DNA of 64,000 nt from Polaribacter aquimarinus (lineage in GTDB: Bacteria; Bacteroidota; Bacteroidia; Flavobacteriales; Flavobacteriaceae). The stretch spans positions 620,001 to 684,000 of the forward strand of contig NZ_QFFG01000001.1 of NCBI RefSeq assembly GCF_003129485.1. The letters run 5' to 3'. Made by a program: the position numbers and the translations under genes. Below are positions 58,903-64,000 of the stretch, in pieces (the stretch's first letter is position 1; every line of letters starts with the position of its first letter). Under the pieces are notes generated by a model. It did no database searches and was not told where the DNA came from. It saw only the letters and a list, made by a program, of their open reading frames with translations.

Positions 58903-59373
58903 CTATGCTTTATTTAATTTTCTTAGATTTAAAAGTGTGTCTATGCTATAATAGCAAATTAAAATTCCTGAAATAGGTACTACCATATAAATAAATCCTA
59001 AAGGAATTTCTAAGGTTGCGGATGTTTGTCCAAACTGAAAACTTAATTGAACTAATCTAAATCCACCAATTATCATTACTGTTAATGCAAAAACTGCAAT
59101 AGATACAAACACAATTCCGTTGAATAAATTTTGTCTTTTTTGAACCACTTTTTCCGGAATTAAATCAATAGCTAAATGTAAGTTTTTACCTGCAGCATAA
59201 GCGGCGCCTAACAAACCAACCCAAATTAATGAGAAGCTTGATATTTCATCAGTAATAGTACTTGGTGCACGTAATACAAATCTCGAAAATACTTGCCATA
59301 CTACACTTACTAGCATAATCACTAATATTAAAAGCACTAATTTTTCTAAAACACTATCTATTTTTGCTCTCAT
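58903..59373 (-). CDS. TRAP transporter small permease (DctQ-type)
   Basis: This is a 156-residue protein with four predicted membrane helices. The typical DctQ features are SVVWQVFSRFVLRAPSTITDE and a following SLIWVGLLGAAYAAGKNLHLAID. It lies between the DctP and DctM genes, overlapping DctP by one base, as is usual for TRAP operons. It links the large permease with the binding protein. Confidence 0.94.
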   Translation of the reverse strand: MRAKIDSVLEKLVLLILVIMLVSVVWQVFSRFVLRAPSTITDEISSFSLIWVGLLGAAYAAGKNLHLAIDLIPEKVVQKRQNLFNGIVFVSIAVFALTVMIIGGFRLVQLSFQFGQTSATLEIPLGFIYMVVPISGILICYYSIDTLLNLRKLNKA

Positions 59374-60359
59374 TATTGTTGCTTTTTTATAGATGTAATT
59401 AAATTTTTCATTTCTTCGTTTCCATCAAACATTTTTAAAATTCCTTTGGTTTGCTCTTCAAAAGGTTTTTTATCCGGGTAAACTACCTGTACACCAGCTT
59501 CTTTAACAGCTGCAATTGATTCTTTTTCTGAAGCTGCCCACAATTTTCGTTGAGCTATTGTACTTACTCTTACAGCCTTTTTTACCCATCCTTTTTGTTG
59601 GTCTGTCAATCTTTTCCAAGTATCAGTTCCAATTAACAAAACATCTGGAACAGCCGTATGCTCATCTAAAGAATAAAACTTACAAACTTCGTAATGTTTT
59701 GAAGTGAAAAAACTTGGTGGATTATTTTCTGCTCCATCTACAACTCCTTGTTGTAAGGCAGTGTATAATTCTCCCCAAGAAATTGGTGTTGGAGAACCTC
59801 CCAAATCATTGACCATAGCCACAGCCATATTACTTTTTTGTACTCTAATTTTTTTTCCTACTAAATCTGACGGCGATTTAACAGGAGCGTCTTTCATATA
59901 GAAACTTCTACTTCCGGCATCGTAAAACGTTAATCCACGTAGTCTAAACTTTTCTCCTTTTAACAATAAACTTTCACCAATTTCACTATCAAAAACACTA
60001 AAAGTATGTGCTTTATCTCTAAACATATAGGGTACACTAAATACTTTGTATTCTGGGATAAAATTTTCTAAAACTGCTGCAGAAACTTTTGTAATATCTA
60101 AACTTCCAATTTGCAACAATTCTAAACATTCTCTTTCTCCACCCAATTGTCCACTTGGGTAAATGTTTAATTTTAATTTTCCTTGTGATTGCTTTTCTAT
60201 TTCTTGTCCTAAAATTACCATTGCTTTATGCACAGGATGCTGTGTATCTAAAGCGTGACCTAGTCGTAAAGTTGTGATGGATGCTTCTGATTGACAACCC
60301 AAAACAAATACTGAAAAGGTTAGTACAAATAGATATTGAAAAAAGTGAGGTTTCTTCAT
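59373..60359 (-). CDS. TRAP transporter substrate-binding protein (DctP-type), lipoprotein
   Basis: This is a 328-residue protein with lipobox VFVLGCQS, so membrane-anchored in the periplasm. DctP hallmarks: LRLGHALDTQHPVHKAM, LNIYPSGQLGGERECLELLQ, KKIRVQKSNMAVAMVNDLGGSPTPISWGELYTALQQG, VDGAENNPPSF. The Arg of IRVQ is expected to clamp a carboxylate. Close relatives bind uronates, in keeping with the adjacent KduI, KduD and UxuA genes. Cargo is inferred, not shown. Confidence 0.94.
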   Translation of the reverse strand: MKKPHFFQYLFVLTFSVFVLGCQSEASITTLRLGHALDTQHPVHKAMVILGQEIEKQSQGKLKLNIYPSGQLGGERECLELLQIGSLDITKVSAAVLENFIPEYKVFSVPYMFRDKAHTFSVFDSEIGESLLLKGEKFRLRGLTFYDAGSRSFYMKDAPVKSPSDLVGKKIRVQKSNMAVAMVNDLGGSPTPISWGELYTALQQGVVDGAENNPPSFFTSKHYEVCKFYSLDEHTAVPDVLLIGTDTWKRLTDQQKGWVKKAVRVSTIAQRKLWAASEKESIAAVKEAGVQVVYPDKKPFEEQTKGILKMFDGNEEMKNLITSIKKQQ

Positions 60360-60373
60360 TTTTAAAGGTTGAT

Positions 60374-61537
60374 TTAGTTTTTAGTCACAATTAATGGACT
60401 ATTTATTTTTTTAGAAAAATCTGTCAAATAGCTTTCCCAATCTTGCTGATTCGCAAATTGTTTACTCTTTACCCATCCAAAACCGCTGTAAAAAACAACT
60501 TTATTGTTTACGACATTTAAATGTAAAAAGTGATTGCTTTCGTCTTTTCTTGAGGTAACATATTTCTCTGAACCCAAAAAATATGGTTTTGTAGTTACAA
60601 TTCCCGTTCCTACTTCAGAATCATCTAAAGTTTCCCAATGACTCACCCAAAAGGTAGTGTTATCTTGGTTAGTAACGCCTTTTTTCTTGTGTAAAGTAAT
60701 TCCTGAAGAAATAGTTTCTGTTCCTTTTACATCAATTTCAAAACGAGTTAAATTTTGACCATAATCTAAAGAAATGTGTTTGGTTTCATCAATGTGTTTT
60801 CCATTAGCATCCCAAGTTGCATAGGTGAGCACAAAACTTGTTCTCAATGGTCCAGTGGTGATAGTTTTATATGATGTGAAGTTTTTAGAAAAGTAGTAAG
60901 ATGTATCTACTTTTACAGCAGTACCTCCAATTCCACGACTTACACCTACGTGAAAATTATCTAAACCTTCACCGTGATCTTTATGATATGCTCCTTTTTT
61001 AACATCATTTCTTTTGTACCAAGTGTTAATAATAGGATATTCTACACGTTTTAACCAAGCGTCAATTCCGCTAGATAACGTTCCTCCTTTTACACCATCT
61101 TCTACCATTTTTTGAGCTACTGGTCCAAAAGTTCTAAAAGCAACTCTATTGTTTTCCCAAGTATAATCATCTGTTCTTTCCGGAACAAAACGCGAATAGC
61201 AATATGCAGTTACAGAGTCTTTCTTTTCATCAGAAATTGCTATAGTATAGGTTTTCGTATCGTTTGCTTTTATGGTTGGTTGAAATAAAATAACATCATT
61301 TTTACCATCTAAATCAGTATCTACTATTTGAGAAGTTACAATTAAATTATCAGCATCTAAAATCACCAAATCTGCTACTTTTTCAGCAGCTACGTTAGAA
61401 ATATCAACCTCAACTGTTTCAAATTTCCTATCCACAGACAAGTTATTTTTTACGGTAACTGTTGAAACGATTTCTGCTTTTTTATCACAATTGATGAAAA
61501 GAGAGGCTGTTAACAAAAAGAAAACTATTTTTTTCAT
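60374..61537 (-). CDS. DUF4861-family lipoprotein
   Basis: This is a 387-residue protein with lipobox FINCDKK. The body is beta-rich with a WKRVEYPIIN-like central part (AWLKRVEYPIINTWYKRNDV), YHKDHGEGLDNFHVGVSRGIGG and NTTFWVSHWETLDDSEVGTG. The family is of unknown function, but commonly lies with KduI/KduD-type genes in pectin, alginate and ulvan loci. It could process an unsaturated uronate or an oligomer before TRAP uptake; this is a guess from position, 14 bases before DctP. Confidence 0.85.
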   Translation of the reverse strand: MKKIVFFLLTASLFINCDKKAEIVSTVTVKNNLSVDRKFETVEVDISNVAAEKVADLVILDADNLIVTSQIVDTDLDGKNDVILFQPTIKANDTKTYTIAISDEKKDSVTAYCYSRFVPERTDDYTWENNRVAFRTFGPVAQKMVEDGVKGGTLSSGIDAWLKRVEYPIINTWYKRNDVKKGAYHKDHGEGLDNFHVGVSRGIGGTAVKVDTSYYFSKNFTSYKTITTGPLRTSFVLTYATWDANGKHIDETKHISLDYGQNLTRFEIDVKGTETISSGITLHKKKGVTNQDNTTFWVSHWETLDDSEVGTGIVTTKPYFLGSEKYVTSRKDESNHFLHLNVVNNKVVFYSGFGWVKSKQFANQQDWESYLTDFSKKINSPLIVTKN

Positions 61538-61559
61538 TAGAAATGCTTTTTAATATATG

Positions 61560-61586
61560 CCTACAAGGTTTTTGAAACCTTGCAGG
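61560..61586. repeat. hairpin repeat of the flavobacterial intergenic type
   Basis: CAAGGTTT and AAACCTTG arms with a 3-base loop extend to an 11-base stem with one mismatch. It follows the KduD stop by 17 bases. It lacks a good T run, and similar AAGGTTT/AAACCTT hairpins are scattered through Flavobacteriaceae genomes as I recall, so a dispersed repeat or mRNA-stabilising hairpin is likelier than a terminator. Confidence 0.55.
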
Positions 61587-61603
61587 ATATAAATAAATTA
61601 TAC

Positions 61604-62398
61604 TTATTCTTCGTTAGAAGGCTTACCAATAGTTGCTAAAATTCCTCCATCAACATATAAAATATGTCCGTTAACGAAATCACTAGCTTTTGATGATAAG
61701 AACACTGCTGCTCCTGCTAAATCATCTGGATCTCCCCATTTTTTAGCTGGAGTTCTGTTTACGATAAAATCGTTAAATGGATGTCCATCAACACGAATTG
61801 GAGCGGTTTGCGAAGTTGCAAAATAACCAGGTCCTATTCCATTTACTTGAATTCCAAAACGAGCCCATTCTGTAGCCATATTTTTAGTAAGCATTACCAA
61901 ACCACCTTTCGCGGCTGCGTAAGCACCTACAGTATTTCTACCTAATTCGCTCATCATAGAACAAATATTGATGATTTTACCAGCTCCACGCTCCATCATT
62001 CCTTTAATAACGTGTTTAGAAACAATAAACGGACTTACCAAATCAACATCAATGACTTGTTTAAAATCTTCCACTTCCATTTCTGCAAGTGGTGTTCTTT
62101 TAATGATTCCTGCGTTATTTACTAAAATATCGATGTTCCCAACTTCATTTTCAATTTTGTTGATAGCTTCAATTACTTGAGCTTCATCAGTTACGTTAAA
62201 TTTGTAACCTACAGCATTAATACCTGCTTCTTTGTACAAAGCCACTGCGTTATCTATTTTTTCTTGCGATGAATTTCCATTCACAACAATTGTAGCACCC
62301 GCTTTTCCTAGACCCATAGCCATAGACATTCCTAAACCGTGCGTAGAACCTGTTACTAAAGCTACTTTTCCTGTAATATCAAATAAAGTTTGTGACAT
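61604..62398 (-). CDS. kduD: 2-dehydro-3-deoxy-D-gluconate 5-dehydrogenase (SDR)
   Basis: This is a 264-residue short-chain dehydrogenase of normal KduD length. NAD-binding TGSTHGLG at about 16-23, NNAGII, catalytic Tyr160 and Lys164 in YAAAKGG, and the ending ILYVDGGILATIG. It reduces 2,5-diketo-3-deoxy-gluconate to KDG, the step after KduI. It lies 6 bases after kduI. Gluconate 5-dehydrogenases are close relatives, but context favours KduD. Confidence 0.93.
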   Translation of the reverse strand: MSQTLFDITGKVALVTGSTHGLGMSMAMGLGKAGATIVVNGNSSQEKIDNAVALYKEAGINAVGYKFNVTDEAQVIEAINKIENEVGNIDILVNNAGIIKRTPLAEMEVEDFKQVIDVDLVSPFIVSKHVIKGMMERGAGKIINICSMMSELGRNTVGAYAAAKGGLVMLTKNMATEWARFGIQVNGIGPGYFATSQTAPIRVDGHPFNDFIVNRTPAKKWGDPDDLAGAAVFLSSKASDFVNGHILYVDGGILATIGKPSNEE

Positions 62399-62404
62399 CG
62401 TTTA

Positions 62405-63247
62405 TTATCTTAAATCTGTAATTTTTGCAACATCCATATCTCCATAGTCTAAATTTTCTCCAGCCATACCCCAAATAAAAGTATAGTTAGAAGTACCTGA
62501 ACCCGAGTGAATAGACCAAGGTGGAGAAATTACAGCCTCGTGATTTTGCATCCAAATATGACGAGTTTCTTGAGGCTCTCCCATAAAATGACAAACAGCT
62601 TGTTCGTCCATAATGTCCATATAATAATAGATTTCCATTCTTCTATCGTGAACGTGAGCAGGCATTGTATTCCAAACAGAACCTGTTTTTAATTCTGTCA
62701 TTCCCATTTGTAATTGACAAGTAGTTACGATTCCGCCAATAATCATTTGATTAACAGTTCTATGGTTTGCAGTTTCTAAACTACCTAATTCAATTTTATT
62801 CGCTTCTGCTTTTGTTACTTGTTTTGTTGGATAAGAAGTATGCGCTGGTGCAGAATTCATATAAAATTTTGCAGGATTGTTTGCATCATCACTTTTAAAA
62901 ACAACTTCTTTTACACCTTTACCAAGATATAATGCGTCTTTATGCAACATTTTAAACTCTTCACCATCAGCAATTATAGTTCCCGTTCCTCCTGCGTTAA
63001 TAACTCCTACTTCTCTTCTTTCTAAGAAAAAGTCTGATTTTAAAGGATCAATGGTTTCTAATGTTAAAGAACCTGTTGTTGGTACTGCACCTCCAGCCAT
63101 ATATCTATCATAATGTGTATATACCCATTTGATATTTCCTGGTTGCATTAAATCAGTAACTAAAAATTCATCTCTTAATTCTTGTGTGTCGTATTTTTTT
63201 ACTGCTTTCGGACTTGAAGCATATCTTGTTTCAAAAGTTGTTGCCAT
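62405..63247 (-). CDS. kduI: 5-dehydro-4-deoxy-D-glucuronate isomerase
   Basis: This is a 280-residue, full-length KduI cupin protein. Opening FETRYASSPKAVKKYDTQEL, RREVGVINAGGTGTI, PAHVHDRRMEIYYYMD with the metal-binding His residues, and a final SPPWSIHSGSGTSNYTFIWG. It isomerises the unsaturated-uronate product of the lyase and GH105 steps to 2,5-diketo-3-deoxy-gluconate in the cytoplasm. The gene is between uxuA (31-base gap) and kduD, so both uronate branches share one operon. Confidence 0.97.
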   Translation of the reverse strand: MATTFETRYASSPKAVKKYDTQELRDEFLVTDLMQPGNIKWVYTHYDRYMAGGAVPTTGSLTLETIDPLKSDFFLERREVGVINAGGTGTIIADGEEFKMLHKDALYLGKGVKEVVFKSDDANNPAKFYMNSAPAHTSYPTKQVTKAEANKIELGSLETANHRTVNQMIIGGIVTTCQLQMGMTELKTGSVWNTMPAHVHDRRMEIYYYMDIMDEQAVCHFMGEPQETRHIWMQNHEAVISPPWSIHSGSGTSNYTFIWGMAGENLDYGDMDVAKITDLR

Positions 63248-63278
63248 TATATTTCTTTTTTATTCTATTTTGTTTCTA

Positions 63279-64000
63279 TTATAAAGAACGTCTGATTCCT
63301 AATTCTAATCCTCTCAACTCAGCTAAACCTCGTAAACGACCAATTCCTGAATACCCTGGATTTGTTTTCTTTTTTAAATCGTCTAACATTTTATGACCGT
63401 GGTCGGGTCTAAAAGGCATTCTCAAATCTTGTCTTCCAGCAGCAATTCTTTTTTGCTGCTCTAAAATCAAAGCTTTCATTACTGCATACATATCTACATC
63501 ACCTTCTAAATGATCTGCTTCGTGGAAATTTCCTTCTTCATCACGTTTTGTAGCACGCAAATGAATAAAATGAATTCGATCTCCTAAACGTTCTACCATT
63601 CCTGCTAAATCATTATCTGCTCTAACTCCAAAAGAACCTGTACAAAAAGTTAATCCGTTATTTTGAGAAGGAACTGCATTGTAAATATCTTCGATATCTT
63701 GTTCTGTAGAAACTACTCTTGGTAATCCTAAAATTGGGAAAGGTGGATCATCAGGATGAATACACATTAATACTCCTGCTTGTTCTGCAGCAGGAATAAT
63801 TTCTGATAAAAACGAAAATAAATTCGCTTTTAATTCTTTAGATCCAATATTTTTATAGGTTGCTAAAATTTGATTGAACTCTTCTAAACTGTATCCTTCT
63901 TCTGCACCTGGTAAACCAGCAATAATATTTCTGATTAACTTTTTTTGCTCCTCTTCAGATGTGTTTTTAATAAACTCAGCTGCTTTTTGCCTTTGATTAT
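63279..64000 (-). CDS. uxuA: mannonate dehydratase, C-terminal part (5' end beyond the window)
   Basis: The frame stays open to the right edge; the visible 240 codons are the C-terminal portion of a protein of about 390 residues. Characteristic UxuA segments are [70 protein letters not shown] and [15 protein letters not shown]. The Cys and His residues there bind the metal. It dehydrates D-mannonate to KDG, completing the glucuronate branch started by UxaC. Upstream of kduI in the same direction. The apparent ATG at 63767 is internal, not the start. Confidence 0.96.
   Translation of the reverse strand, partial: NQRQKAAEFIKNTSEEEQKKLIRNIIAGLPGAEEGYSLEEFNQILATYKNIGSKELKANLFSFLSEIIPAAEQAGVLMCIHPDDPPFPILGLPRVVSTEQDIEDIYNAVPSQNNGLTFCTGSFGVRADNDLAGMVERLGDRIHFIHLRATKRDEEGNFHEADHLEGDVDMYAVMKALILEQQKRIAAGRQDLRMPFRPDHGHKMLDDLKKKTNPGYSGIGRLRGLAELRGLELGIRRSL

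Noticed and set aside
61560..61586. Hairpin after kduD as a classical terminator
   Set aside because: There is no T run after the stem in the direction of transcription, and it looks more like a dispersed flavobacterial repeat.
63279..63767. A short 162-residue protein starting at 63767
   Set aside because: The reading frame stays open and UxuA-like up to the window edge; the ATG is an internal methionine.
1..64000. CRISPR arrays, tRNA or rRNA genes, insertion sequences, phage or integrase genes
   Set aside because: No regularly spaced repeats, cloverleaf-like or rRNA stretches, transposase or integrase motifs were recognised on either strand.

Overview
The window looks like a piece of the chromosome of a marine Flavobacteriaceae bacterium (Bacteroidota). 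The DNA is very AT-rich and codes densely. Many secreted proteins end in a type IX secretion (T9SS) sorting tail, there are SusC/SusD pairs and a hybrid two-component regulator, and the -7 boxes resemble TAnnTTTG. I cannot name the genus. I found no rRNA, tRNA, CRISPR array, insertion sequence or phage gene. No gene-free stretch exceeds about 300 bases; the longest is 54047-54307, between divergent genes.

Almost everything belongs to one large polysaccharide utilisation locus, best explained as an ULVAN locus (ulvan is the green-algal polymer of sulfated rhamnose, glucuronate/iduronate and xylose). Region 1-11938 holds a GH106-like rhamnosidase (partial), a heparinase II/III-like lyase, a PL24/PL25-like propeller lyase, a GH3, a PL28-like ulvan lyase and a secreted binding protein. 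Region 12066-24745 holds the hybrid two-component sensor (HTCS), then GH105, GH3 and GH43 in one operon and GH2 plus a lipoprotein in another. Region 24865-29548 holds two large T9SS surface proteins with a duplicated 3' half and, between them, a 61-residue exported micropeptide gene. Region 29727-37372 holds a DUF5060 putative glycosidase, a second propeller lyase and a sulfatase-GH78 fusion. Region 37510-42861 is a periplasmic module of esterase, two Gfo/Idh/MocA oxidoreductases and a double DUF1080 protein. Region 42999-54046 is an operon of two SusC/SusD pairs plus a DUF1735-type surface lipoprotein.

Region 54308-64000 is intracellular uronate metabolism and uptake: glucuronate isomerase (UxaC) with a Gfo/Idh/MocA protein on the plus strand, then on the minus strand a DMT permease, a three-gene TRAP transporter, a DUF4861 protein, KduD, KduI and the end of UxuA. 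The inferred flow is: T9SS-exported lyases cut ulvan outside; SusCD pairs import the oligomers; sulfatase-GH78, GH105, GH3, GH43, GH2 and GH106 trim them in the periplasm; and unsaturated uronate and glucuronate enter the KduI/KduD and UxaC/UxuA routes.

The most notable finding is a regulatory element repeated nine times at the starts of transcription units. It is a direct repeat related to CAGGATA with a 10-base period, always placed exactly 20 bases before a -7-like box. It sits in front of lyase, sulfatase, glycosidase and susC units and is a strong candidate operator of the HTCS encoded in the window. Other points of interest are the exported micropeptide gene, the possible 3-keto-glycoside module, a GH2 lacking the usual Asn-Glu dyad, and an operator built into one arm of a terminator hairpin.
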